Positions 1 to 7,424 are shown, counted from the first letter of the stretch. The stretch is 15,971 nt of DNA from Deltaproteobacteria bacterium (GCA_016875255.1 VGRU01000056.1:1-15971), one strand, 5' to 3'. Numbers and translations: made by a program. The notes: generated by a model not told the origin, from the letters alone.

Positions 1-48
1 CAGAGGGACTGGGAAGAGAGGAAGTTGGAAGATCTAATATAACAAATA

Positions 49-552
49 ATGCACACCAAGAAAGAGGGTGGCACAGGCTTCCAGCCTGTGACTTCTTTTA
101 AAATCACCAGAAGAAATCTACCCCACTGGCAGGAGCCTGACAGAGCATATTTTTTGACATGGCGATGCCTGAAAGGGCAAGTATTAGCAGATGAAGAGCG
201 TACAATAACCTTGGACTCTCTGCGCTACTGGGATGGGCAAAAATGGACTCTCTATGCGGCCGTGGTTATGCCTGATCATGTTCATGCTTTGTGTCAGCCT
301 TTGGTTAAAGACGAAGGCGGCACGTATGACTTAGGAGAGATCTTACACAGCGTGAAGAGTTTTAGTGCAGATAGGATTAACCAGCAGAGAGGAACGAAGG
401 GATCGATTTGGCAGGATGAGCGATTCGATCGTATTGTACGTGATGAAAAGGAATTGAGTGAAAAATGGCAATATATTAAGAACAATCCAGTAAAAAATGG
501 GCTTTCAGAAAGACCTGAAAATTACCCCTGGTTTTATGAGATTTCTTTATAG
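49..552 (+). CDS. REP-associated tyrosine transposase (RAYT, IS200-like Y1 family)
   Basis: A 167-residue single-domain HUH/Y1 transposase of the type that acts on short palindromic REP sequences rather than on a full insertion sequence. Seen: the family-like N-terminal block RRNLPHWQEPDRAYFLTWR (from residue 21), the metal-binding HUH motif PDHVHAL with His77 and His79, and the C-terminal block WQYIKNNPVKNGL whose Tyr142 is the likely nucleophile. The length is normal for RAYTs. The frame is framed by two inverted REP-like palindromes (67-90 and 557-580), the usual context for this family. The upstream palindrome lies inside the reading frame (residues 7-14, GGTGFQPV), so the true start is uncertain: ATG at 49 includes it, while GTG at 88 would exclude it. 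No strong ribosome binding site decides. In such proteins the domain nicks single-stranded REP DNA; activity here is inferred. Confidence 0.88.
   Translation: MHTKKEGGTGFQPVTSFKITRRNLPHWQEPDRAYFLTWRCLKGQVLADEERTITLDSLRYWDGQKWTLYAAVVMPDHVHALCQPLVKDEGGTYDLGEILHSVKSFSADRINQQRGTKGSIWQDERFDRIVRDEKELSEKWQYIKNNPVKNGLSERPENYPWFYEISL
67..90 (+). repeat. REP-like palindrome, upstream copy
   Basis: GGTGG foot followed by a 7-bp perfect stem CACAGGC / GCCTGTG (72-78 with 84-90) and a 5-nt loop TTCCA. It is the inverted partner of 557-580 and overlaps the first codons of the RAYT frame. RAYT-linked REPs typically have a short conserved foot 5' of an imperfect hairpin, as here. Confidence 0.8.
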
Positions 553-556
553 TGTA

Positions 557-580
557 CACAGGCCAGAGGCCTGTGCCACC
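557..580 (-). repeat. REP-like palindrome, downstream inverted copy
   Basis: An 8-bp stem CACAGGCC / GGCCTGTG (557-564 with 568-575), loop AGA, then CCACC, which is the complement of the GGTGG foot of the copy at 67-90. It starts four bases after the RAYT stop codon. The two copies face each other with feet on the outside, so together they bound a compact element of about 514 bp. Confidence 0.8.
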
Positions 581-610
581 AATAGTCTAATAGTTTAAAA
601 ATAATAACCT

Positions 611-2005
611 ATGAACCCAAAGAGAGTCATTATTATCGGCGGAGGTCCAGGCGGTTATGTGGCTGCGATTCGGGCGGCTCAATTAGGAGCCAAAGTGACC
701 CTGATCGAGAAGGATAAAATCGGCGGAACCTGTCTCAATCGTGGGTGTATTCCCACAAAAGCCCTTCTGCACGATGCAAAATTACTTCACTCACTCAAAG
801 GGTCCCCTGTCTTTCAGCTCCTTTCCTTCGACACTTCCGGACTTCTAAACCCAATGATGGAGCGGAAGAAGAAGGTCGTTGAGGAGCTGGTAAAGGGCGT
901 CGAGATATTGCTCGAATCGCATCGGGTGACCATTAAGCATGGTCAGGCTGACCTTTTGAATCCCAATCAAGTGGTTCTGTTGAATGGAGAGAAAGAGATC
1001 ATTGATGCTGATACAATCATTTTGGCTCCCGGTTCGAAATCGAAGGGACTTCCAAACATCACTCCAGACAGTAACAGGATCATCACCAGTGATGAAGCGC
1101 TGGAGATAACACAAATCCCCCGGGAAATGGTCATCCTCGGTGGAGGATACATCGGCGTTGAGTTTGCCACGCTCTTCAATACACTCGGTTCAAGAGTAAC
1201 GATTGTAGAGATTCTGGAGAATATTCTTCCTGGTCTTGAGGGAGAATTAATCCGGAATCTTCGGAGGTTTTTGGAAAGGGACGGGGTCAAGATTTTAACT
1301 CAATCCTCTGTCGAAGAGATTCAATATGGGGAGAATGGGTTAAGGCTTACGGTTAAAACCCCCCAGGGGATCCAGGAGATCATTGCTGAAAAATTACTTA
1401 TGGCTGTGGGAAGAGGCCCCAACTTAGAACTAAGTTTTTCAAAGGCAGGTATTGAGATTTCCCCTAAAGGGATTAAGGTCAACCGTCGAATGGAAACAAC
1501 TGTTCCGGGTATCTATGCGATCGGAGATGCCATTGAAGGAATCATGCTTGCTCATGTGGCAATGGAGCAGGGCATGGTAGCAGCGGAGAATGCGATGGGT
1601 CTCCATCGAGAATGGAATCCCCTTTTAATCCCCCTTTGCATCTTCAGCCATCCTGAAGTTGCTTCCATTGGCCTCACTGAGAAAGAGGCAAAGACAAAAG
1701 GAGAGATAAAGATCGGTCGTTTTCCATTCCGGTCCAATCCGAAGGCCGTGATCTCAGGAGAGACCGATGGACTGATCAAAGTGATTGCGAGTCGCGAGAA
1801 CGATACCCTCTTAGGTGTTCATATCATCGGGCCTGAAGCAACTGTTCTCATCTCCATTGCATCGACGATGATAGGGGGCAAGCTAAAAGAGTTTGCCAGT
1901 TTCATTCAAGCCCATCCCACAGTTCCGGAGGCGCTGAAAGAGGCATGCCTCGATGCGGATGGCTTGGCGATTCATCTTCCCAAGCCACTGCGACCCAAGC
2001 CGTAG
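611..2005 (+). CDS. lpdA: Dihydrolipoyl dehydrogenase (E3 / glycine cleavage L-protein)
   Basis: A 464-residue flavoprotein that reoxidises protein-bound dihydrolipoamide with NAD+ in 2-oxoacid dehydrogenase complexes or the glycine cleavage system. Seen: N-terminal FAD-binding Rossmann motif GGGPGGYVAA (residues 10-19), redox-active disulfide GGTCLNRGCIPTK with Cys41 and Cys46, a second dinucleotide-binding motif GGGYIGVEFA near residue 180, the FAD-contact motif AIGDAIEG, and the C-terminal AHPTVPEALKEA block carrying the His-Glu catalytic pair from the partner subunit. Length and domain order are normal for Lpd. The CLNRGCIPTK form and the HPT motif separate it from mercuric and glutathione reductases. 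No strong ribosome binding site is visible before ATG 611. No E1/E2 genes are nearby; lipA follows on the same strand, and a GcvT-containing fusion lies 5.5 kb downstream, so a role with glycine cleavage is plausible but inferred. Confidence 0.95.
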   Translation: MNPKRVIIIGGGPGGYVAAIRAAQLGAKVTLIEKDKIGGTCLNRGCIPTKALLHDAKLLHSLKGSPVFQLLSFDTSGLLNPMMERKKKVVEELVKGVEILLESHRVTIKHGQADLLNPNQVVLLNGEKEIIDADTIILAPGSKSKGLPNITPDSNRIITSDEALEITQIPREMVILGGGYIGVEFATLFNTLGSRVTIVEILENILPGLEGELIRNLRRFLERDGVKILTQSSVEEIQYGENGLRLTVKTPQGIQEIIAEKLLMAVGRGPNLELSFSKAGIEISPKGIKVNRRMETTVPGIYAIGDAIEGIMLAHVAMEQGMVAAENAMGLHREWNPLLIPLCIFSHPEVASIGLTEKEAKTKGEIKIGRFPFRSNPKAVISGETDGLIKVIASRENDTLLGVHIIGPEATVLISIASTMIGGKLKEFASFIQAHPTVPEALKEACLDADGLAIHLPKPLRPKP

Positions 2006-2095
2006 AACATAGGTAGAAGGTAGGGATCCTTAAAATTCTTAAGATTGTCATTGTCACTAATGAGTCCATTATTGAAAAGATATATTTTGGAAAAT

Positions 2096-2165
2096 CTCCC
2101 CTTGCCCCTCTTTGCCAAAGAGGGGAAGTTCCTCCCTTTTGCAAAGGGAGGGAAGGAGGGATTAG
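2096..2165. repeat. Dispersed double-hairpin repeat, copy 1
   Basis: Two adjacent near-identical hairpins: CCCCTCTTT / AAAGAGGGG (2105-2113 with 2117-2125, loop GCC) and CCTCCCTTT / AAAGGGAGG (2131-2139 with 2143-2151, loop TGC), bounded by AATCTCCCC on the left and GGAGGGATT on the right, so the whole unit is roughly palindromic. Related copies lie at 11781-11816 and 14257-14335. All are intergenic. Short reading frames that cross it are artefacts of the repeat. It could act as an RNA-processing or stabilising structure between lpdA and lipA; no function is demonstrated. Confidence 0.8.
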
Positions 2166-2200
2166 AGAGCTGATGCCTGGACAATTATAGACTGGTTTGT

Positions 2201-2235
2201 AATTGAAAATTGCCAATTGGTCATTGAACATTGAA
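2201..2235. repeat. Degenerate AATTG-type low-complexity tract at the lipA start
   Basis: Repeats of ATTG-containing units (AATTGAAAATTG, CCAATTGG, CATTGAACATTGAAG) run directly into the lipA start codon. The lipA TTG start is the last unit of this tract, which may explain why no ribosome binding site is seen there. Confidence 0.5.
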
Positions 2236-3094
2236 GACCTTAAAAAAACCTCCCTGGCTTAAAAAGCGGATTCCGCCTTATCAGGATCTTCTTAAAGTGA
2301 AGACCCTCCTGGAGGAATCAGGCCTTCACACCGTTTGTGAGGAGGCGCATTGCCCGAACCTCGGGGAGTGTTTTTCACAAGGGACAGCAACCTTTTTAAT
2401 ACTGGGGGATATCTGCACAAGGAATTGCGGATTCTGTGCTGTCCGGCACGGAACTCCTGTCCCTCCTGCGGAAGATGAACCGAATAGAATTGGGAGAGTG
2501 GTTGTTGAGATGGGCCTCCATTATGTAGTTATCACCTCTGTGACCCGTGATGACCTCCCCGATGGCGGCGCTTCTTTATTTGCGAGAACGATCGAGGCGA
2601 TTCGAGAGCAGGATCAAGGGATTAAGATCGAGGTGCTGGTTCCGGATTTCAGGGGAGACCTCTCTTCTCTTGAGATCATCCTTCGTGCGTCACCGGATGT
2701 CCTTAATCACAATATCGAAACAATCCCCCGACTTTACTCCGAAGTCAGGCCTCAGGCGAACTACAAAAGATCACTTCATCTACTTAAAGAGTCAAGGAGA
2801 AGCTATCCATGGATCCATACCAAATCGGGTTTTATGCTTGGGCTGGGTGAGACGCATGAAGAGGTTTTGGATCTAATGGAAGACCTAAGAGGGGTGGGAT
2901 GCGATTTATTGACCATCGGCCAATATCTGCAGCCTCGATCCGATCGATTGCCTGTCAAAAGATATATCCCTCCCGAAGAATTCGAAGAGTATCAAAAGAT
3001 CGGGATGAAGATAGGCTTCAAAGCCGTTGCCTCCGGCCCCTTCGTTCGCAGCTCCTTCCATGCCTCCCAGATGTTTGCGAGCACTTCAAATTGA
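2231..3094 (+). CDS. lipA: Lipoyl synthase
   Basis: A 287-residue radical-SAM enzyme that inserts two sulfurs into octanoyl groups bound to carrier proteins (H-protein, E2 subunits), making the lipoyl cofactor. Seen: the auxiliary-cluster cysteines in CEEAHCPNLGEC, the radical-SAM cluster motif CTRNCGFC (C-x3-C-x2-C) shortly after, VTSVTRDDLPDGGA, the HNIETIPRLY block, and the C-terminal RSSFHA serine motif that ligates the auxiliary cluster. Length is typical. The start is TTG at 2231: an in-frame TGA at 2225-2227 excludes anything further upstream, and MKTLKKPPWLKKRIP aligns with the usual LipA N-terminus. There is no clear Shine-Dalgarno. Together with lpdA it supplies the lipoate arm of lipoyl-dependent complexes; lipB or lplA is not in the window. 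Confidence 0.96.
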   Translation: MKTLKKPPWLKKRIPPYQDLLKVKTLLEESGLHTVCEEAHCPNLGECFSQGTATFLILGDICTRNCGFCAVRHGTPVPPAEDEPNRIGRVVVEMGLHYVVITSVTRDDLPDGGASLFARTIEAIREQDQGIKIEVLVPDFRGDLSSLEIILRASPDVLNHNIETIPRLYSEVRPQANYKRSLHLLKESRRSYPWIHTKSGFMLGLGETHEEVLDLMEDLRGVGCDLLTIGQYLQPRSDRLPVKRYIPPEEFEEYQKIGMKIGFKAVASGPFVRSSFHASQMFASTSN

Positions 3095-3119
3095 CCTCCT
3101 CAACGTGATTTGGTAAACT
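3091..3119 (+). promoter_or_regulatory. Candidate sigma-70 promoter for the patatin-like gene
   Basis: TTGACC (3091-3096), 17-bp spacer, TAAACT (3114-3119). The -35 box overlaps the lipA stop codon. It would place transcription start about 25 bases before the ATG at 3153. The -10 box matches the consensus at four of six positions, so this is moderate evidence. Confidence 0.4.
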
Positions 3120-3152
3120 CATTCATAAGAGGGTCTATCCAGGAGAAAGTCG

Positions 3153-4061
3153 ATGAACCTTAACAGATTGGTTTGCATTTTAACTATTTTTATAGCCATA
3201 ACCTCCTGCACCCTGAAAGAGACACAGCCTCCTCCAATCATTCCGGAGGCGCCGGTCCAGCCTCCGCCTAAACCCGCGAAGATTGCGCTGGTGCTTGGGG
3301 CTGGGGCATCCAAGGGGTTTGCTCATATTGGTGCGCTTAAGATTCTTGAAACGAACAAAATCCCGGTTCATATGATCGTGGGGACGAGTGTGGGCAGTGT
3401 CGTCGGAAGCCTTTATGCCTATGGGCTCAATGCTTTTGAGCTTCAGAGATTATCCTTCTCCATCGAACAGAAGGATATTGTGGATATTACCATCCCTGAC
3501 AATGGGTTCATCAAAGGGGAGAAACTGGAGGAGTTTGTCAATAAGACATTGAAGAATACCCCAATGGAAAAACTGAAGATCCCTTTTTATGCAGTTGCCA
3601 CAGAAATCCAGAATGGTCAGGAGACCGTCTTCAACAGGGGGAATACAGGGCAGGCGGTGAGGGCAAGCTCCGCCATTCCGGGTGTTTTCAGACCTGTTAA
3701 AATAGGGGATAAGATCTATGTCGATGGGGGCGTGGTCAGTCCCGTGGCAGTGGATGCCGCTAAACGATTGGGGGCGGATCTGGTCATTGCCGTGGATATC
3801 TCTGCCAGTTCGGAGCGGACTCCTCCCGGAAATACAATTGAGACCCTTCTTCAGTCGATCAATATCATGTATTCGAAACTTGCCGCCATTCAACTCTCAC
3901 AGGCTGATGTGGTGATTCGGCCCAAGGTGGGCCATATCGGGTCCGCCGATTTTTCAAAGAGACATGAGGCAGTTCTCGAAGGCGAGAAAGCGACCATTGA
4001 AGTCATGCCAAGAATCATCGAAATGATTACTCATCTCCGTTTGGAAGGGAGGTTGGAGTAA
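3153..4061 (+). CDS. Patatin-like phospholipase, predicted lipoprotein (RssA/NTE family)
   Basis: A 302-residue predicted lipid acyl hydrolase anchored to a membrane. Seen: an N-terminal signal peptide with lipobox ITSC (lipidated Cys19), a short proline-rich linker (residues 26-41), the oxyanion-hole loop LGAGASKGFAHIG (from residue 48), the nucleophile elbow GTSVG with Ser79, and the dyad aspartate in YVDGG (Asp191). The Ser-Asp dyad is intact, so catalysis is expected; the natural substrate is unknown. The start ATG at 3153 has a good AGGAG upstream. The oxyanion loop has Ala-Ser-Lys where many members have Gly-Ala-Arg. Its own promoter candidate precedes it and it is probably not co-regulated with lipA. 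Inner- versus outer-membrane location is not settled: the residue after Cys19 is Thr, not the Asp that marks inner-membrane retention in enterobacteria, which leans to the outer membrane. Confidence 0.88.
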   Translation: MNLNRLVCILTIFIAITSCTLKETQPPPIIPEAPVQPPPKPAKIALVLGAGASKGFAHIGALKILETNKIPVHMIVGTSVGSVVGSLYAYGLNAFELQRLSFSIEQKDIVDITIPDNGFIKGEKLEEFVNKTLKNTPMEKLKIPFYAVATEIQNGQETVFNRGNTGQAVRASSAIPGVFRPVKIGDKIYVDGGVVSPVAVDAAKRLGADLVIAVDISASSERTPPGNTIETLLQSINIMYSKLAAIQLSQADVVIRPKVGHIGSADFSKRHEAVLEGEKATIEVMPRIIEMITHLRLEGRLE

Positions 4062-4128
4062 GAAAGAATAGGAAATCTTTGATGACAGGTTCGTCACCCT
4101 CAAACAATGAAAATGTTCCGTGTGTTTG

Positions 4129-4266
4129 GGTTAAGGTTACGGTGACGAAGCCCCTGCCTACCGGCAGGCAGGCGTTTCGGTGACGGTTACGGTTACGTGG
4201 AAAGAATTAAGAGACGATAAACGTAGCCTTTTATGAACGATACGGGCCTCGTTACCTTTACCGTTA
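4129..4266. repeat. GGTTACGG-type degenerate repeats around a CCTGCC hairpin
   Basis: The 246-bp gap between the patatin gene and the next gene contains runs of GGTTAAGGTTACGGTGACG (4129-4147) and GGTGACGGTTACGGTTACG (4179-4197), and an inverted degenerate copy CGTTACCTTTACCGTTA (4250-4266). Between the first two sits a hairpin CCTGCC/GGCAGG at 4153-4172. A related hairpin occurs at 10217-10235. No gene is visible here. Confidence 0.55.
4153..4172. repeat. CCTGCCTACCGGCAGGCAGG hairpin, copy 1
   Basis: The 20-nt near-palindrome can form a CCTGCC/GGCAGG or CTGCC/GGCAG stem. It matches 10217-10235 except for one missing base. No T-run follows, so it is not a typical intrinsic terminator. Confidence 0.65.
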
Positions 4267-4307
4267 GACTCTTTTTTTGACCAATTGGAGATGAGGGGGA
4301 TAAAACA

Positions 4308-4721
4308 ATGAACCAAGACCAGGAGCATCTTCGGTTGTTATCGATTTTCCATTACATTGTGGGAGGGATTGCCGCTCTATTCTCTTTCTTCCCGGTCATT
4401 CATCTTGCCCTGGGAATCCTCTTTCTTGTCGCTCCTCAACGCATGGGAGGAAGTCCTCCGCCCCCGTTTTTGGGATGGATTTTTATCATTATGGGGGGAG
4501 GCTTCATGCTTGTAGGCTGGGCATTTGCGGTCTGTGTGATCCTGGCCGGGCGATTTATTGTCAGGCATAAACACTACATCTTCTGTCTTGTCATAGCCAG
4601 CCTGAACTGCCTTTTTATGCCCTTCGGGACGATTCTTGGCGTGTTTACCATCGTCGTTTTGGTGCGACCCTCTGTGAAAGCTCTGTTTTATCCGAGCGAG
4701 GATTTAGTGCTTGCAGTTTAA
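4308..4721 (+). CDS. Small multi-pass membrane protein of unknown function
   Basis: A 137-residue protein I can only place as a conserved-looking integral membrane protein. Seen: a short charged N-terminus (MNQDQEHLRLLS), a hydrophobic segment at about residues 14-44, a proline/glycine loop GGSPPPPF, a second hydrophobic segment at about 53-82, and one or two more between about 89 and 122, with RHKHY in a loop. Four short helices is the likely topology. The start has a strong purine-rich ribosome binding site (GAGGGGGA, about 8 nt upstream). I see no catalytic or metal-binding motif. It is separated from the patatin gene by 246 bp of repeats and faces the minus-strand sensor gene tail to tail with 21 bp between stops, so no operon partner suggests a role. 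Confidence 0.75.
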   Translation: MNQDQEHLRLLSIFHYIVGGIAALFSFFPVIHLALGILFLVAPQRMGGSPPPPFLGWIFIIMGGGFMLVGWAFAVCVILAGRFIVRHKHYIFCLVIASLNCLFMPFGTILGVFTIVVLVRPSVKALFYPSEDLVLAV

Positions 4722-4742
4722 TGCACCCCTGAAAAGGGAAAC

Positions 4743-6365
4743 TTAAATTTCTATGTCCGGATATAATTTTTTAAAACAGTCCGGACAGATGCCGTGGGTG
4801 AATTCTGCTTCGGAACGGTCCCGAATATAGGTCTCGATCTGGCTCCAATAACCTTTGTCATCCCGTATTTTTTTACAGGATGCGCAGATAGGCAATAACC
4901 CGCTCAACTGTTTAACTTCGCTAAGAGCCTTTTGAAGCTGTACGATCAATTTCTCCTTCTCTGCTTCTGCCTTCTTTTGTTCATTAAAAAGCTTTGCATT
5001 GGCAATGGCGCCTGCTATCTGGTGGCCTACTCTTTCAGACAGACTGAGGTCCAGTTCGGCATAAGCATTCGGTTTCAATGATCGAAAGTGAAGAGCGCCT
5101 ATCACTTCGTCCTTTGAAATCAAAGGAACGGATATCATCGATCGAAATCCAGCACGAAAGGAATTCAAGAGGTGAGGATAAGCTTTAAACAATTCATTTT
5201 CATCTTCCGCATGGATGAGAAGGCCAGATCGCGTAACCACAAGTTCTTCATAAATTGAATGAGCAAGGGAGAAAACATCTCCCTGATTGCGGCCATCAAC
5301 TTCATTTCCCCAGGCATAAGCCATTGTAACGGTCTGGGCTTCAGAATTAATGATGGCCACCGAAATCCTGTCAAATGGGATCAATTTACGGACTTCTTCA
5401 GCGAAAAGGCTATAGACTTCGTCAATATCCAGCGTCGAACTGATAATTTGTCCGATCCTGGCGATGGTTGCATTTTCTTGCGATAATCTATTGGCGGCCT
5501 TCTCGCTTCTTATCAGCGCTTGTTCCATCTGGTTACGCTTAGTGACGTCGTGCGCCATACCTCGCACAATGGGCTCAGCCACACCCTCCGTGCGCAGAGT
5601 GTTGTTGTATTCCCATAGTCGTTTTTCTCCTGTCCGGGTCTGAACCAACATTAAACCCTTAGCCACCCCATTTTTTTTGATTGTAGCAAGGTAGTCCGCA
5701 AACCCCTCTTTGACTTCCGGCAATAAGAAGTCGCGCAAGTTCTTCTGCAATAAAAATTTTGAGTCGTATCCCAAAAGATTTGCGGCTCCTTTATTTACAG
5801 AAAGCAATTTACCTCGAAGATCGTGGGTGCAAATTAAGTCTTGACTGAATTCGACCAGGTCCCGATAGCGATCTTCGCTCTCCCGTAGCGCTTCCTCCAT
5901 CTGTTTGCGCTCTGTGATATCCCGGAAACTCCACACTCTTCCAATGATTTGATCCCCAATCTTCTGGGGTTGTGAATATCGCTCAAAGACCCTGCCGTCT
6001 TTGAATTCGAGGACATCATAACTCTCATCCTCGGGAAGATTATACAACTCCCTCACTTTCTTAAGAAAGCCTTCTGGGTCTTTTAACTGGTCCAAGACAA
6101 ACGCAAGTGCCCGATCATCGTCTTTTGACGCAAGAATGGATTCAGGAATCCTCCACATCTGGACAAATTTTCCGTTAAACCTCTCTATCTTCCCCTCTCT
6201 GTCCACTACAAGAATTCCGTCTGCGGTTGACTCCAATGTGGCATTGAGAAGAGACAGGCTATGTTTGATTTCTTCCTCAGCCTTCTTACGTTCTATGATT
6301 TTCTGTTGAAGTTGTTCGTTTATCTTTTGAAGTTCAACAGTTAATGGTGGCGTTTTAATATTCAT
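4743..6365 (-). CDS. PAS-PAS-GAF sensory protein ending in a four-cysteine module (no kinase domain)
   Basis: A 540-residue predicted cytoplasmic signalling protein. Seen in order: an N-terminal coiled coil (about 8-33), a PAS-like domain (about 36-155, ending in FRDITERKQ), a second PAS domain (about 160-285, ending in AHDVTKRNQ), a GAF domain (about 300-460), a coiled coil (about 463-490), and a C-terminal module of about 53 residues with Cys494-x2-Cys497 and Cys527-x2-Cys530 (PICASCKK and HGICPDC) around RDDKGYW. The paired CxxC motifs suggest a small zinc or Fe-S site. There are no transmembrane segments and no His-kinase, GGDEF or helix-turn-helix domain, so the output is probably the cysteine module or a partner protein. 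From memory, this C-terminal module recurs at the ends of PAS and receiver proteins in related bacteria; its function is not known to me. The ATG at 6365 has only a weak ribosome binding site. A broken hybrid kinase lies immediately upstream on the same strand. Confidence 0.85.
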   Translation of the reverse strand: MNIKTPPLTVELQKINEQLQQKIIERKKAEEEIKHSLSLLNATLESTADGILVVDREGKIERFNGKFVQMWRIPESILASKDDDRALAFVLDQLKDPEGFLKKVRELYNLPEDESYDVLEFKDGRVFERYSQPQKIGDQIIGRVWSFRDITERKQMEEALRESEDRYRDLVEFSQDLICTHDLRGKLLSVNKGAANLLGYDSKFLLQKNLRDFLLPEVKEGFADYLATIKKNGVAKGLMLVQTRTGEKRLWEYNNTLRTEGVAEPIVRGMAHDVTKRNQMEQALIRSEKAANRLSQENATIARIGQIISSTLDIDEVYSLFAEEVRKLIPFDRISVAIINSEAQTVTMAYAWGNEVDGRNQGDVFSLAHSIYEELVVTRSGLLIHAEDENELFKAYPHLLNSFRAGFRSMISVPLISKDEVIGALHFRSLKPNAYAELDLSLSERVGHQIAGAIANAKLFNEQKKAEAEKEKLIVQLQKALSEVKQLSGLLPICASCKKIRDDKGYWSQIETYIRDRSEAEFTHGICPDCFKKLYPDIEI

Positions 6366-6432
6366 TCCGTTGACCTATGGTATCCATCTCAAAAACTTAA
6401 TAGCAGATGTTTAACCCCTTTAACACCCCTTT

Positions 6433-7149
6433 TCAAGTCAATTCACTTTTAGAGCCTCCTTGAAGGCACGGGGCCAGTTCCCTCTTACCGCCCATCCCCG
6501 GCATGACTACATCGGTTAAGAGAAGATGGATCGGGTTACTATTCCCTTCTTGAACCAAACGCAATGCTTCTTCTCCACTGGCAGTTTCGAGGACAATGTA
6601 ACCATTCCTCCTCAGAATGGCACCGGCCACTCTTCGGACGGCCTCTTCATCCTCTGCCAGCAGGATTGTTTCAAAGCCCTGAAGCGATCCCAAAAGGTTA
6701 CCTTGTGGCTCAATCCAATCGAAGTCTTCTTCGACCCTTGGCAGATAGATCTTAAATGTCGTGCCTTGTCCAGGTTCGCTATAAACCAAAATACTCCCAC
6801 CCATCTGTTTAATGATGCCGTAAACAGTGGAAAGACCAAGGCCCGTTCCTCTACCCTCCCCCTTCGTGGTGAAGAAGGGTTCAAAGATGTGCTCTTTGAT
6901 CTCGGGTGACATACCACATCCTGTATCACTTACTGAGAGCATCACATAGGGCCCTGGTGCAACATCAATATGTGTTCGTGCATACTCCTCATCCAATTTC
7001 ATATTGGTTGTTTCAATAGTAAGCCTTCCTCCTCCCGGCATTGCATCTCTGGCGTTCACTGCCAGGTTGATGATCACTTGCTCGATCTGGCCCGGGTCCA
7101 CCTTGGTCTTTCCAAGATTCTCAGCCAAACAGGTTACGGGTTCAATATC
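6433..7149 (-). pseudogene. Truncated hybrid histidine kinase fragment (HATPase + partial receiver)
   Basis: The readable frame covers only the back half of a hybrid sensor kinase. Seen, numbered from the TTG at 7128: N-box NLAVNARDAMP (22-31), G1 box DTGCGM (68-73), F box FEPFFTT (82-88), G2 box GRGTGLGLS (92-100), then a receiver from about residue 153 with acidic residues EDEE and phosphoacceptor Asp206 in LLLTDVVMPGMGG. The receiver stops after this, without the conserved Thr/Ser and Lys strands; the last 17 residues do not look like a receiver. At the other end, kinase-like sequence (DIEPVTCLAENLGK) continues upstream of the TTG to an in-frame TGA at 7150-7152; the H-box/DHp domain and sensor are absent. 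Loss at both ends argues for a pseudogene rather than a short functional kinase. The adjacent PAS-GAF protein lacks a kinase domain, so the two may derive from one ancestral sensor locus. Confidence 0.75.
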
Positions 7150-7192
7150 TCAGGTGAGGTGAATGAAATTTGATACTTTCGACGGCGCCGAA

Positions 7193-7373
7193 CTTCGTCC
7201 TTTAGGTCGGGGTGAAAAGCGCCGCTTCCTTCGACAAGCTCAGGACACTAAATCTATCAAAGTGCAGTATCAATCCCTGCCTGCAGCGGGCTGAGCCTTC
7301 GGCCTGAGACTTCGGCATGAGCTCAGTCGAACGCTCGGGCTGAAGGTAAACCACGGGCTTTAGATCGGGGGAG
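7193..7373. mobile_element. Possible decayed IS200/IS605-type non-autonomous element
   Basis: The segment is bounded by CTTCGTCCTTTAGGTCGGGG (7193-7212) and CCACGGGCTTTAGATCGGGG (7351-7370), which share CTTTAG-TCGGGG in the same orientation. Subterminal hairpins at the two ends of IS200/IS605 elements often contain a CTTTAG loop of this sort and share orientation. No transposase is present. The inverted TTCGAC-AGCTC repeats inside resemble another dispersed repeat. This is a pattern-based guess. Confidence 0.3.
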
Positions 7374-7410
7374 TTGAATGGGTTGATTCTATGGCAGGAT
7401 TTATGTAAAA

Positions 7411-7424
7411 ATATGATATCATAT
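7411..7424. promoter_or_regulatory. Perfect 14-bp palindrome, possible operator
   Basis: ATATGATATCATAT is an exact inverted repeat centred 46 bp before the ATG of the GcvT-SHMT gene, in an AT-rich tract where a promoter is expected. It overlaps possible -10-like hexamers (TATGAT, TATCAT), but no good -35 box sits at the right distance. A regulator-binding role is inferred only. Confidence 0.35.

Noticed and set aside
611..2005. Mercuric or glutathione reductase instead of Lpd
   Set aside because: The CLNRGCIPTK disulfide motif, C-terminal HPT block and neighbouring lipA fit Lpd; there is no extra C-terminal Cys pair or heavy-metal domain.
1902..2231. Minus-strand open frames between lpdA and lipA (109 and 70 codons)
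   Set aside because: They cross the double-hairpin repeat (giving peptides like FPPFAKGR) and the lpdA end; no ribosome binding site or family resemblance.
3450..3893. 147-codon minus-strand open frame opposite the patatin gene
   Set aside because: Overlaps the catalytic region of a clear plus-strand enzyme; no motif or start signal.
6526..6909. Plus-strand open frame opposite the kinase fragment
   Set aside because: The minus strand carries unmistakable HATPase boxes; this frame is a shadow even though the kinase itself is broken.
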